Assembly: GCF_013391085.1 (NCBI RefSeq)
Contig: NZ_CP058334.1
Span: forward strand, 1,178,001 to 1,242,000
DNA from: Natronomonas halophila
Lineage (GTDB): Archaea > Halobacteriota > Halobacteria > Halobacteriales > Haloarculaceae
DNA length: 64,000 nt
Direction of reading: 5' to 3'
The notes under the pieces were generated by a model. The model was not told the origin of the DNA. It worked only from the letters and a program-made list of their open reading frames with translations, and searched no databases. Within the stretch, counting starts at the first letter, position 1, and each line of letters begins with the position of its first letter. Positions 8,142 through 16,358 of the stretch are shown here, piece after piece. The translations under genes and the position numbers were made by a program.

Positions 8142-8330
8142 TGTCATCGGATAAGGAAACAGACCGCCATCACTAAACCATACTCGTTGCCGAACACCCA
8201 GTATCTCGCCCCGAAGGCGCGTGTTTGCCTGATTTATGTGTGAGTATTACGACTTAATATCCGTTTAGCGGAAATATCCGGACGGATGTTTGGACGGACG
8301 TACGCAAGTGGCCGAGGAGACGCCGGATAA

Positions 8331-8490
8331 CCATACGACCCCCTATCAGACGGTATGGGCCTCGTAGAAACGAACGAGGGGCCGGCCGGGCCCCTCCGGA
8401 GGAACCGTTGGATGCCAGCCGAACGGTCGTGTCGTCCTGAGCGATCGATACAGCCAGCCGCGGTTGCCCGCGACAACCGGTGATACGACA
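8331..8490. ncRNA. candidate structured RNA: four consecutive hairpins
   Basis: The 647-base gap between nasA and hemL (8026-8672) holds no convincing gene, but its centre contains four successive hairpins. They are CCATAC/GTATGG (8331-8336/8353-8358), GAGGGGCC/GGCCCCTC (8376-8383/8389-8396), ACCGTT/AACGGT (8404-8409/8422-8427) and TGTCGT/ACGACA (8430-8435/8485-8490), the last enclosing CGGTTG/CAACCG (8461-8466/8474-8479). CCTCGT (8360-8365) can pair instead with ACGAGG (8374-8379), which excludes the second hairpin. Transcription strand is undetermined; a TATA-like TTAATATCC lies upstream on the plus strand near 8255. It could be a small RNA or the leader of either flanking gene. Confidence 0.4.
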
Positions 8491-8540
8491 TCCATCCTAA
8501 ATACGCTGATTAGTGCGGCAATATCTAGAACTAGACCGAG

Positions 8541-8590
8541 TATTCAAGCATGAATATCTAATTCTGTCCCGATACCTTTCGATTTTATCC
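8541..8590 (+). promoter_or_regulatory. hemL: hemL promoter with palindrome
   Basis: A TATA-like GATTTTATCC (8580-8590) precedes hemL by about 85 bases, implying a leader of some 55-60 bases with a small TCCCT/AGGGA hairpin. Upstream at 8541-8556 is a perfect palindrome TATTCA-AGCA-TGAATA, positioned as an upstream activator site. Its regulator is unknown. Confidence 0.35.
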
Positions 8591-8672
8591 AGTTTCTAGG
8601 CTCACAGCAGCGAGAGGTCCCTTCCACAGGGAGACGGTAACGCCTTTCGGGCGGGCAATCCAACGGCAGTGT

Positions 8673-10013
8673 ATGAATCACGAAGCCTCGCGTTCGCTGT
8701 ACGGCCGGGCGCTGTCGGTTATGCCGGGCGGTGTCAACTCGTCGGTGCGGGCCGCCCCGCAGCCGTATCCCCTCTTCGTCGAGCGCGGCGACGGCGGCCA
8801 CGTCATCGACGCCGACGGCAACCGCTACATCGACTGGGTGCAGGGACTCGGGCCGCTCCTTCTGGGCCACGATATGCCCGAACCCGTCCAGTCGGCCGTC
8901 CAGTCGCGGGCCGCCGAGGGGCCGATGTACGGCATGCCCTCGGAGATCGAGGTCGAACACGCCGAGTTCGTCTGCCGGCACGTCCCCGGCGTCGAGATGA
9001 TTCGCTTCGTCAACAGCGGCACCGAAGCGACCGTCTCCGCGTGCCGCCTCGCCCGAGGAGTAACCGAACGGAACAAAATAGTCGTCATGCAGGGCGGCTA
9101 CCACGGCGCCCAGGAGACGACCCTCGTCGAAGGCGACGCCGACCACCCCAAGCCCTCGACGTCGGGAATCCCACAGTCGTTCGCCAAGCACACCCTGCCG
9201 ATTCCGTTCAACGACACCGAGGCCGCCCGCGAGGTTTTCGCGGAACACGGCGACGATATCGCCGCCGTCCTCGTCGAACCCGTGCAGGCCAACATGGGCA
9301 TCGTCTACCCCGAAGACGGCTACCACGAGACGCTGCGGGAGTTGACCGACGACCACGGCGCCTTGCTCATCTTCGACGAGGTCATCACCGGGTTCCGGGT
9401 CGGCGGCCTCCAGTGTGCGCAGGGCAAGTTCGATATCGACCCCGACATCACGACGTTCGGCAAGATCATCGGCGGCGGCTACCCCGTCGGCGCCATCGGC
9501 GGCAAGACCGAATACATCGAACAGTTCACGCCCGCGGGCGACGTCTTCCAGGCCGGCACCTTCTCCGGCCATCCCGTGACGATGGCCGCCGGGCTGGAGA
9601 CCCTGAAATACTGCGCCGAAAACGACGTCTACGAGCACGTCAACGAACTCGGCCGGCAACTCCGGGAGGGCCTGTCGGATATCGTCGCCGACCAGGCGCC
9701 CGAGTACACCGTCGTCGGCACCGACTCCATATTCAAGGTCGTCTTCACCCGCGGCGAGGACGGCCCGCAGGACGAGTGTTGCGCCAACGGCTGTCGACAG
9801 GACCACTCCTGTAGCCGGTACGGGTCGTGTCCGAAGCGGGGCACCGACGTCAAAGGCGCCGAAACCGAACGGTACGCACGGCTGTTCCGCCCGCAGATGT
9901 TAGAGGAAGGGGTGCTGGTCTCCCAGAACCAGTTCGAGTCCAACTTCGTCTCCTACGGCCACACCGAGGAAGACGTCGAGGAGACGCTGGAAGCCTACAA
10001 GTCCGCGCTGTAG
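8673..10013 (+). CDS. hemL: glutamate-1-semialdehyde 2,1-aminomutase
   Basis: A 446-residue PLP enzyme that converts glutamate-1-semialdehyde to 5-aminolevulinate, the entry to heme, siroheme and cobalamin synthesis. Family blocks are [46 protein letters not shown] and the PLP lysine K264 in TFGKIIGGG. Unusually, the C-terminal part carries a cysteine-rich insert (C369, C370, C374, C380, C386, around [15 protein letters not shown]) that bacterial HemL lacks; a metal site is possible. Being next to the nitrate genes is consistent with siroheme demand for NirA, though hemL is transcribed separately and away from them. Confidence 0.95.
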   Translation: MNHEASRSLYGRALSVMPGGVNSSVRAAPQPYPLFVERGDGGHVIDADGNRYIDWVQGLGPLLLGHDMPEPVQSAVQSRAAEGPMYGMPSEIEVEHAEFVCRHVPGVEMIRFVNSGTEATVSACRLARGVTERNKIVVMQGGYHGAQETTLVEGDADHPKPSTSGIPQSFAKHTLPIPFNDTEAAREVFAEHGDDIAAVLVEPVQANMGIVYPEDGYHETLRELTDDHGALLIFDEVITGFRVGGLQCAQGKFDIDPDITTFGKIIGGGYPVGAIGGKTEYIEQFTPAGDVFQAGTFSGHPVTMAAGLETLKYCAENDVYEHVNELGRQLREGLSDIVADQAPEYTVVGTDSIFKVVFTRGEDGPQDECCANGCRQDHSCSRYGSCPKRGTDVKGAETERYARLFRPQMLEEGVLVSQNQFESNFVSYGHTEEDVEETLEAYKSAL

Positions 10014-10018
10014 ACGCG

Positions 10019-10273
10019 TCAGGCCTCAGCGCCGTAGGTCTCGTCGAGGTACTCGACGATGTCGTCGGATTCGGGCATCCCCTCGATGCCGTGTTCCTCG
10101 TCGACGATGACGGGCACGCCCGTCTGACCGCTTACTTCTTCGACTTCGTCGCGTTCGCTGTGTGCGCTCGGGACCTCGATGCTGTCGTATTCGAGGCCGA
10201 GTTCGTCGAGTTTGTCGATGACCTTCGCGCAGTACGGACAACCGGGCAGTTCGTAGAGGGTGATGTTCGCCAT
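10019..10273 (-). CDS. glutaredoxin-family thiol-disulfide protein
   Basis: An 84-residue thioredoxin-fold protein with the glutaredoxin CPYC active site (LPGCPYCAKVIDKL, residues 8-21), the cis-proline TGVPVIV, and EGMPESDDIVEYL where the family has a glycine-rich substrate site. ATG 10273 was chosen (MANITLYEL); seven residues upstream are in frame but atypical. Haloarchaea use gamma-glutamylcysteine rather than glutathione, so the reductant is probably that thiol or a thioredoxin-reductase-like protein (family knowledge). It is convergent with hemL, with only 5 bases between stops. Confidence 0.9.
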   Translation of the reverse strand: MANITLYELPGCPYCAKVIDKLDELGLEYDSIEVPSAHSERDEVEEVSGQTGVPVIVDEEHGIEGMPESDDIVEYLDETYGAEA

Positions 10274-10377
10274 CACCGTCGAATAGACGACCATCGGTTA
10301 AAGGGCCGACGGTGGTGTGTCGGCCGGCGACCAGACCGCGAAAACCGTGGGCCAGGACTGCCGAAATCGACCCGAGG

Positions 10378-11799
10378 TTACGGAAGCCGACGCTGGACAC
10401 CGCGGCGAAGTCGCTTGCGGTTGACGACGAGTTCGCTGAGGCCCCACCCGACGGCGACCAGCAGGCCGATAACCGCCGAGAGGAAGGCCCACGAGCCGAC
10501 GCCGACCGGGCGGAACCACGGTTCGACGTGGGCGTACGTCGAGGCGAGCGACCGGAACTGCGCCTCAAAGGGCGTGTAGGACCCGAGGTCGTTGATGGCG
10601 TTGGCGACCTGATAGCGGGAGGCCGGCCCCGTATCGCCGCCGCCGGAGACGGTGTAGGACCCCGTCGTTCCGAAATCGGCCATCGCGGGGCCGTGGCTGT
10701 CGTCGGTCCCGCGTTCGGCGTTGTACGGCGCCCACGCGGCGTAGAACTCCCAGACGACTTCGCCCTCCGGCGTGATTTCGACCACGCGGTGGTTGAGCGT
10801 GTCCGTCACCAGCGTGTTGCCGTTCGGGAGCCGGTCGGCGTCTCGCGGCCAGTTGAATCCCTCGACGGACCACACGAGGTTCCAGTCGCACTCCGAGGGC
10901 GGCGTTCCGGCGCCGAGGCGTGGGTCGGCGTCGCCGCAGTCGCGTTCGTATTCGACGACGCGGTCGTTTTCGCTGTCGGCGACGATGAGGACGGGCGTGC
11001 CGTCCTCCCGTTCGATGTAGTCGGGGTTGTGCTGCTCGTAGAGGGTGCCGTGGTCGCCGTCCTCGCCGAGGCGCATGACGATAGCATCCGTTTCGCGGTC
11101 GATGACGATGACCTGGTCGAAGTTCCGGGGCGAGGTGAGGATGTAGCGGTCGTCCTCGCCGATGGTATCGAGGTCGTTGACGTGGGTCCAGTCGGCGTTG
11201 AACCCGCCGTCGGTGCTGTTGGGGTAGTGTTCGTGGAAGACCCACTCCCACTCGGTTTCGTTCGTCTCGGTGTTCTCGATATAGAGGCGGTCACGGCTGA
11301 CCTCTCCGTCGTACTCGCGCATGTTGGCGACGAGGATGCGGTTCTCCGAGAGGCGGTCGACGTTGTGGGTGTCCATGTCGCCGGGCAACCGATGGCTCCA
11401 GACCGCCTCCCGAGTCTCGGGGTCGAACTCGAAGACGACGGTCCCCCCGCGGTACGTCGAGGTGACGAAGAGGTTACCGTTCTTCTGGAGGTCGATTTCG
11501 TAAAACCAGTCGGCGCCGACGTCGTCGCCCTCGAAATGCCACTTCAGGCTCGCGTTCCCGTCGGCGGCCACGAGACGGGCGGGCTTTTTGGCCGCGCCGT
11601 AGCCGGCGAGGTGAAAGCCCTGTACGCTGACGTAGGTCGTGTTGTCTGCGGGGGCTTCGACCTCGCCGGGGCCGAGTTCCAGCGTGTCGGAGTCGGCATA
11701 CGAGACGGCCGCCGGAAGGAGCAGCGCGACGACAAGCAGGGCGAGGCCCGCGCGAAGCAGGGTACGACGAGGGTAGTCGGCCGGACGCGGGCGCTCCAT
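10378..11799 (-). CDS. arylsulfotransferase (ASST)-like membrane-anchored protein
   Basis: A 473-residue protein with an N-terminal membrane anchor (RTLLRAGLALLVVALLLPAA), a long extracytoplasmic beta-propeller-like region, and a C-terminal helix (WAFLSAVIGLLVAVGWGL). The middle matches the arylsulfotransferase family: WSHRLPGDMDTHNVDRL, TWHVN-like DWTHVNDL, and repeated N-G-N-x-L-V/F-V propeller motifs such as KNGNLFVTS and PNGNTLVTDT. Bacterial ASST moves sulfate between phenols; whether this haloarchaeal relative does so, or acts on surface glycans, cannot be told. It stands alone between glutaredoxin and the purine permease. Confidence 0.75.
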   Translation of the reverse strand: MERPRPADYPRRTLLRAGLALLVVALLLPAAVSYADSDTLELGPGEVEAPADNTTYVSVQGFHLAGYGAAKKPARLVAADGNASLKWHFEGDDVGADWFYEIDLQKNGNLFVTSTYRGGTVVFEFDPETREAVWSHRLPGDMDTHNVDRLSENRILVANMREYDGEVSRDRLYIENTETNETEWEWVFHEHYPNSTDGGFNADWTHVNDLDTIGEDDRYILTSPRNFDQVIVIDRETDAIVMRLGEDGDHGTLYEQHNPDYIEREDGTPVLIVADSENDRVVEYERDCGDADPRLGAGTPPSECDWNLVWSVEGFNWPRDADRLPNGNTLVTDTLNHRVVEITPEGEVVWEFYAAWAPYNAERGTDDSHGPAMADFGTTGSYTVSGGGDTGPASRYQVANAINDLGSYTPFEAQFRSLASTYAHVEPWFRPVGVGSWAFLSAVIGLLVAVGWGLSELVVNRKRLRRGVQRRLP

Positions 11800-11881
11800 A
11801 CCCTCTCTGGGAGCAGAGCGATAGGAATGTGTTACGGTTCAGCAAGGAAAGAACGGACGTAGAAAACGGGGACGGGTCGGG

Positions 11882-13360
11882 TTAGAACGACAGTTGGCCG
11901 GCCTGCGCGCTGAAGTAGACGACGAAGTAGAGGACGAAGACGGCCGCAAGCGTCCACTGGCCGAGCGAGACGTCCTCGCGCTCGCCGACGGCAGCCTTGA
12001 CGAGCGGGTAACTCATGATACCGGCCGCGAGCCCGTTGGCGATGGAGGTCGTCAGCGGCATGACGGTGATGGTAAGGCCCGCGGAGACGGCCCACGCGGG
12101 GTCCTGCCAGTCGATGTCGGCGACACCCTGCAGCATGATAATCCCGACGACGACCAGCGCGATGTAGGTCGCGTACTGCGGAATCGCCGACACGAGCGGG
12201 ACGACGAGCAGGGAGGCCGAGAAGAGTAGCCCGACGACCAGAGCGGTAAACCCGGTCCGGCCGCCCTCCTCGAGGCCCGTCGCGGATTCGATGTAGGTGG
12301 TGACCGTCGAGGTTCCCATGACGGCGCCGGCGGTCGTCCCGATGGCGTCGGCCATCAGCGGCTTGTCCATCTCGGGGAGGTTGCCGTCCTCATCGAGGAA
12401 GCCGCCAATCTGGGAGACGCCGATGAGCGTGCCCGCGGTGTCGAAGAAGTCGACGAAGAAGAAGGTGAAGACGACCAGCGCGAAGGTAAGCGGGTCCTGT
12501 GTGATGAGGCCGAGACCCTCGATGAAGCCGTATACCAGCGGCGTGAAGTCGTACTGGACGCCGAACAGCAGCGCGCCGATGCCCCCGGATTCGACCTGAC
12601 TGACCGTGCCAGGTTCGAGGACGCCGCGCTCGACGACGCCGGCCAGCGTGAGGGCGTAGCCCGTGATGGCCGTCGTCAGGATACCGATGACGATAGAGCC
12701 CTTCACGTCACGCGCGTACAGCAGCAGCGTGAGCGCGAGGCCGAGCAGCGACAGGGCTGCCGGGGGACTCTGGAGGACGTTGCCCAGCGTCACGAGCGTG
12801 TCCGGATGGTTGACGACGATACCCATGTTCTGGAGGCCGAGGAACAGGAGGAAGATACCGATACCGGCCCCGACCGCGAACTTGACTGGTTCGGGGAAGA
12901 GTTCGATGACGTAGGTCCGCGCGCCGACCGCCGTGAGCGCGATGAAGATGAGGCCTTCGACGAAGACGGCCGCGAGAGCGACCTGCCACGGGACGCCCAG
13001 CGTGAGGACGACGGTGAAGGTGAAGAAGGCGTTCAGCCCCATTCCGGGCGCCAGCCCGAAGGGTCGCTTGGCGTAGAAAGCCATCACGAAGATGGCGATG
13101 GCGGACGCCAGAATCGTGACGACCGTCAGCATCTCGACGACCTGGAAGTAGTCGTAGGTAGCGCCGTTGATAGTCGTCGTCGGGATGCTGTCACCCTCCG
13201 GGAAGCCGCCGACGATGGCCGGCGCGAGGATACCCGGATTGACGACGATGATGTAAGCCATCGCGAGGAACGTGGTCACGCCCGCGAGGCTCTCGGTTCG
13301 GAAGTCGGTGTCGTGCTCGTCGAACTCGAAGTAGTCCGCGAGCGATTCAGTAAGACCCAT
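11882..13360 (-). CDS. NCS2 family purine permease (AzgA/PbuG type)
   Basis: A 492-residue permease of the guanine/hypoxanthine branch of NCS2. The N terminus GLTESLADYFEFDEH leads into ESLAGVTTFLAMAYIIVVNP, the hallmark of AzgA-type proteins. Later are PFGLAPGMGLNAFFTF, FVDFFDTAGTLIGVS and MGTSTVTTYIESATGLEEGGRTG, all conserved in this family, across about 12-14 helices. It follows gfcR and pyrE on the same strand, so it sits in a nucleobase-related neighbourhood, although a separate promoter (CTTAAG region near 13390) is likely. The substrate is probably guanine, hypoxanthine or adenine (family knowledge). Confidence 0.9.
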   Translation of the reverse strand: MGLTESLADYFEFDEHDTDFRTESLAGVTTFLAMAYIIVVNPGILAPAIVGGFPEGDSIPTTTINGATYDYFQVVEMLTVVTILASAIAIFVMAFYAKRPFGLAPGMGLNAFFTFTVVLTLGVPWQVALAAVFVEGLIFIALTAVGARTYVIELFPEPVKFAVGAGIGIFLLFLGLQNMGIVVNHPDTLVTLGNVLQSPPAALSLLGLALTLLLYARDVKGSIVIGILTTAITGYALTLAGVVERGVLEPGTVSQVESGGIGALLFGVQYDFTPLVYGFIEGLGLITQDPLTFALVVFTFFFVDFFDTAGTLIGVSQIGGFLDEDGNLPEMDKPLMADAIGTTAGAVMGTSTVTTYIESATGLEEGGRTGFTALVVGLLFSASLLVVPLVSAIPQYATYIALVVVGIIMLQGVADIDWQDPAWAVSAGLTITVMPLTTSIANGLAAGIMSYPLVKAAVGEREDVSLGQWTLAAVFVLYFVVYFSAQAGQLSF

Positions 13361-13471
13361 AATTCACGTTCGGGCATACCACAGGACGTGGACTTAAGAG
13401 TTGTCGTCTAAATTTTCAATTAAATATACACATATATGCAACACCGCGCCGCGGCGGTGGGGACTGACCGT

Positions 13472-14185
13472 TCAGTCCAGTTCGATGAGCGCGCCGACGG
13501 GGGCGTCGGTGTGGCGCTTTGCGCGGTCGATGCCCTCGTCGCCGACGGCGATAAGCGCGAAGACGCCGGCGACCTCCGCGTCGGCGGATTTGGCGATATC
13601 CAGCAGGAGTTCCTGTGTCTCGCCGGACCGGATGAGGTCGTCGACCACGAGGACGGATTCGCCGGACTCGATGGCGTTGGCGGGGAGGTAATAGTCGATT
13701 TCGATGCCCGAGGAGAGCCGCTGGCGGGCCTCGATGAACTCCTCGACGGCCGTCTCGCGGGACTTCTTGGCGTAGGCACACCGGGCGCCGAAATACCGGG
13801 CCATCGCCGCGGCCAGCGTGATGCCGTCCGTCGCGGCGGTCAGTACGGCATCGGGCGGTTCGATGTCGAGTTTCTCCGCGGCGACCGGCGGGACTAGCGA
13901 GAGCAGCGACTGGTCGAAGACGACACGCGAGTTGTCGACGTAGCCCTCGTCGTCGACGGCGATGCGGGCGTCGAGTTCCTCGGCGAGCAGCGTCTCGCCG
14001 ACGCCTTCGACGACGTCGCGGGCGCGGGCCTCGCTTGGCAGGACGTGCCCGTTGACGTAGCGATTGAGGTCGCCGGCCGGCAGACCCGTCTCCGCGGCGA
14101 GCTCCTCGTAGGTGCGCGTCTCCTTGAGCGTCCGCAACACGTCGACGGCACGCAACTGGAGGGCTGCCTTCTCCGAACGGTTCAT
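13472..14185 (-). CDS. gfcR: GfcR/PyrE-like phosphoribosyltransferase-fold transcription regulator
   Basis: A 237-residue protein with an N-terminal HTH (TYEELAAETGLPAGDLNRYVNG, residues 24-45) followed by a type I phosphoribosyltransferase domain. That domain contains the PRPP-binding motif SVLVVDDLIRSGETQ near residues 178-192. The architecture is that of haloarchaeal GfcR, a DNA-binding regulator of glucose and fructose catabolism built on a PRTase scaffold. Here it sits between pyrE and a purine permease, so regulation of nucleotide genes is also thinkable (inference). A promoter with GTATTCATAC about 27 bases upstream suggests a near-leaderless transcript. Confidence 0.8.
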   Translation of the reverse strand: MNRSEKAALQLRAVDVLRTLKETRTYEELAAETGLPAGDLNRYVNGHVLPSEARARDVVEGVGETLLAEELDARIAVDDEGYVDNSRVVFDQSLLSLVPPVAAEKLDIEPPDAVLTAATDGITLAAAMARYFGARCAYAKKSRETAVEEFIEARQRLSSGIEIDYYLPANAIESGESVLVVDDLIRSGETQELLLDIAKSADAEVAGVFALIAVGDEGIDRAKRHTDAPVGALIELD

Positions 14186-14287
14186 AAATAGAGGCCAACC
14201 CCCGCACGTGTATGAATACTTCGGTGTGTAATTCCGAGAAGATAGACAGATGAATGGATAGAACCGACGAACGACCGCGGACGAACG

Positions 14288-14833
14288 TTACTGTCGGTCC
14301 GCGTCGGCCAGCAACTCGGAGGCGGTCACCAGCGACTCCAGTTCGATGTCGTGTTCCGCGAGGTTCTCGCGGGCGCCCTCCTCGCGGTCGACGACGACCA
14401 TCACGCGGTCGACGACGGCGCCGGCATCCCGCAGGGCCTCGACGGCGTCGATGGCGCTTTGGCCCGTCGTGGCGATGTCCTCGATGACGATGACCTCCTC
14501 GCCGTCCTCGAATTCGCCCTCGATCTGATTTCCGGTGCCGTATTCTTTGGCCTTCTTGCGGACGATGACGTAGGGGTTGCCCGTCTCGACGGCCGTCGCG
14601 GCGACGAGCGGGACGGCGCCCAGTGCGACGCCGGCGAGTTTGGTGTCGCCAGCGCCGAGGTCGTCGAGTCGCTCGGCGAAGGCCTCGGCGATGCGTTCCA
14701 GACAGTCCGGGTTCGTCTCGAAGACGTACTTGTCGACGTAGTACTCCGAGGTGCCGCCGTGGGAGAGTTCGAACTCCCCGAACTTGACCGCGTCCGCGTC
14801 GCGGAGCGCGTCGATGAGTTGCTGGTCGGCCAT
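14288..14833 (-). CDS. pyrE: orotate phosphoribosyltransferase
   Basis: A 181-residue type I phosphoribosyltransferase that makes orotidine monophosphate from orotate and PRPP in pyrimidine synthesis. Markers are [18 protein letters not shown] at the N terminus, [18 protein letters not shown], the catalytic loop [16 protein letters not shown] and the PRPP motif [17 protein letters not shown] 14833 is chosen; the upstream extension reads through the promoter. It precedes gfcR by about 100 bases on the same strand. The SGGTS-like feature is HGGTSEYY, typical of archaeal PyrE2-class enzymes used as a selectable marker in Haloferax. Confidence 0.93.
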   Translation of the reverse strand: MADQQLIDALRDADAVKFGEFELSHGGTSEYYVDKYVFETNPDCLERIAEAFAERLDDLGAGDTKLAGVALGAVPLVAATAVETGNPYVIVRKKAKEYGTGNQIEGEFEDGEEVIVIEDIATTGQSAIDAVEALRDAGAVVDRVMVVVDREEGARENLAEHDIELESLVTASELLADADRQ

Positions 14834-14900
14834 ACTGGGAACTGGCGGCACCGGGTAAAAAGCGGCGTGGAATTGGGCGGGCGGAGAACCTCCGAGGGTG

Positions 14901-15407
14901 CTACTCAAGGAACAGCCGGATATCATCTCCGAGTTCGTCACTCGTTCCTTCGGGCACCTCGGCGAACCAGCCGATGTCCTGAACCTCCGTATGACCGAGC
15001 GTTGGCTCCGAGGCGACTGGACGCCCGTCCACGGGCGATGCGCGAAGGATTACGTTGTACATGCTGAACTGCCGCGCGTCGTCACCATCCGACCGAAACT
15101 CGATGTGACGGACCCGCTCCGGGCAATCGAGACTAATCGAGATTCCCGTCAGATTTTCGAGGGCCTGCCGGGCGGTCACCGCCGCATCCTCGGCTGATTC
15201 GAGCGGGAAGGCGGCCAACGTCCATCCATGAGACCCGTCGTTCACCAGCAGGACCTCCCCCGAATCGTTCGTGACACCGACCACGATATGGCTATCTACG
15301 TTCTCGCGAGTGGCATCGAACTCCTCTCGGTCGACGACGTGTGTTTCCTCGTGGAATGAGACATCAGCGCGGTCACGTAACTGCTCAGGGTCGTGGAGGG
15401 ACTTCAC
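14901..15407 (-). CDS. Nudix-like protein with degenerate Nudix box
   Basis: A 168-residue protein with a Nudix fold signature, [19 protein letters not shown], followed by a weak Nudix box (residues about 67-90, [19 protein letters not shown] then TGI). In the normal GX5EX7REUXEEXGU box the REUXEE core supplies the metal-binding glutamates; here it reads RQALEN and the opening glycine is missing. Hydrolase activity is therefore doubtful. The C-terminal half keeps the usual YNVILRA and [12 protein letters not shown] elements. It starts at a GTG. Function may be ligand binding rather than hydrolysis (inference). Confidence 0.7.
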   Translation of the reverse strand: MKSLHDPEQLRDRADVSFHEETHVVDREEFDATRENVDSHIVVGVTNDSGEVLLVNDGSHGWTLAAFPLESAEDAAVTARQALENLTGISISLDCPERVRHIEFRSDGDDARQFSMYNVILRASPVDGRPVASEPTLGHTEVQDIGWFAEVPEGTSDELGDDIRLFLE

Positions 15408-15471
15408 ACAACACCCTCGCGCCGCCAGACTGTAAAACCGTCTAAGGCCACGATGGGACCGGTCTTATAAT

Positions 15472-15661
15472 AAGCGTCCGCGCGAGCGAAGCGAGCGCGG
15501 TTCCCGGCGCCGACCGCAGGGAGGCGCCGTAGTGCCCGACGACTACCGCGGCGCCGTCAGGCGCCGCGACTGGAGGAGGGCGCGCATACTTTCACCACGT
15601 TTTTGCCGAGAACCGGGGTCGCGCCCCTTCGCGGGCGCGACCCGCGTTCTCGTGCAAAAAG
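15472..15661 (+). repeat. modular intergenic element, copy A
   Basis: Member of a six-copy family in this window. Order of conserved blocks: AGCGTCCGCG, hairpin, CGGTTCCC, GGCGCC hairpin, GTAG...GACTACCGCGG, GCGCC hairpin, GGAGGAGGGCGCGCATA, TTTCACCACGTTTTTGCCGAG, a long hairpin (GGGTCGCGCCC arms), and CGTGCAAAAAG. The last block lies 5 bases from the stop of the minus-strand gene ending at 15667. Copies E and F share the same blocks while the palindromes differ in sequence. The 64 bases between it and the upstream gene (15408-15471) hold a TATA-like CTTATAAT. Confidence 0.8.
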
Positions 15662-15666
15662 TGGTT

Positions 15667-16263
15667 TCAGAAGGAAACGTTCGTCTCCATCCCGTCGGTG
15701 GCGTCCTGCAGGCCGTCTTCCTTCATGTCGGTCGTCAGGCGGGCGGTCAGGTCGGCGTCGGCGACGACGTCCTCGAACTCGCTGCGGAAGCGCTCGCTGA
15801 CGCTACGTGCTTCCTCACGTGCGCGGAGAACGCGTCGATAGCGGCGGACGGTATCCGGAGCGACGTCGAGTTCCGCGGCGATATCGCCCGTCGAGGCGTC
15901 CTCGCCGAGCAGGTTCCGGAGGTCGGCGAGGTCGAAGGGGGCGTCGGCGTCGCGGTCGCGAATCAGATGGAGGTCGAGGCGAGCGCGGAAGACGGTATCC
16001 GGAGCGACGCCGAGTTCCTCGGCGATGGCCGTGTCGGAATCCCCACCGTAAAACCCCTCGACGACGGTGACGAGGTCGTCGTCGGAAAGCGAGGTGTCGA
16101 AGCCGAATTCCTCGCGCATACGAGCGACGATATCGCCGAGACGGCCGTCGTCGGAGCCGTCATCGGCAATGGAGCCACGGGGGTTTTCCTGTTGCTCCGT
16201 TACGGTCTCCGCGTCCGTAACGTCGACGAACAACTCCCGAAGCTCCTCGGTTTTTTCGTCCAT
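15667..16263 (-). CDS. double-HTH regulator, conditioned medium-induced protein 4-like
   Basis: A 198-residue acidic protein with two tandem helix-turn-helix motifs: DSDTAIAEELGVAPDTVFRA (about residues 89-108) and STGDIAAELDVAPDTVRRYR (about 132-151). The N terminus MDEKTEELRELFVDVT matches haloarchaeal proteins annotated as conditioned medium-induced protein 4 (from memory, family name moderately sure). It is probably a DNA-binding protein linked to growth phase. ATG 16263 lies 28 bases from a TATA box (TTTTATA, minus strand) with an inverted repeat at the expected transcription start, so it may regulate itself. It is divergent from bioY. Confidence 0.75.
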   Translation of the reverse strand: MDEKTEELRELFVDVTDAETVTEQQENPRGSIADDGSDDGRLGDIVARMREEFGFDTSLSDDDLVTVVEGFYGGDSDTAIAEELGVAPDTVFRARLDLHLIRDRDADAPFDLADLRNLLGEDASTGDIAAELDVAPDTVRRYRRVLRAREEARSVSERFRSEFEDVVADADLTARLTTDMKEDGLQDATDGMETNVSF

Positions 16264-16266
16264 AGT

Positions 16267-16288
16267 GGAACGAAACGTATGTCGTTCC
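16267..16288 (-). promoter_or_regulatory. inverted repeat at the start of the double-HTH gene
   Basis: GGAACGA (16267-16273) and TCGTTCC (16282-16288) form a perfect 7-base inverted repeat with an 8-base spacer. It lies between the minus-strand TATA box (16291-16297) and the ATG at 16263, over the expected transcription start, where a bound protein would block transcription. Autoregulation is the simplest reading. Confidence 0.5.
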
Positions 16289-16315
16289 CATATAAAACCC
16301 TTCGCCGAGTTTGTC

Positions 16316-16343
16316 GTCAACCGACACTACCAAGGTAGTTGAC
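16316..16343 (+). promoter_or_regulatory. bioY: BirA-like biotin operator upstream of bioYMN
   Basis: GTCAAC (16316-16321) and GTTGAC (16338-16343) are inverted half sites separated by 16 bases; inside them CTACC/GGTAG adds a second inner pair. Half-site sequence and spacing resemble the BirA operators described in bacteria and archaea (TTGTAAACC, about 15 bases, GGTTTACAA). It ends 15 bases before the bioY ATG, so occupancy would cover the promoter of the biotin transporter. Confidence 0.55.
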
Positions 16344-16358
16344 TGAAACAGGTTGGGT

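Noticed and set aside
8355-8483. 42-codon plus-strand ORF inside the hairpin run
   Set aside because: No ribosome binding site or promoter at leaderless distance, basic translation unlike haloarchaeal proteins.
8234-8491. 85-codon minus-strand ORF in the nasA-hemL gap
   Set aside because: It covers the hairpin run, has an unusual arginine/serine/proline-rich composition and no start context. The hairpins explain the region better.
10312-11862. 516-codon plus-strand ORF opposite the arylsulfotransferase-like gene
   Set aside because: The minus-strand protein has signal, propeller motifs and anchor; the plus frame has no family feature.
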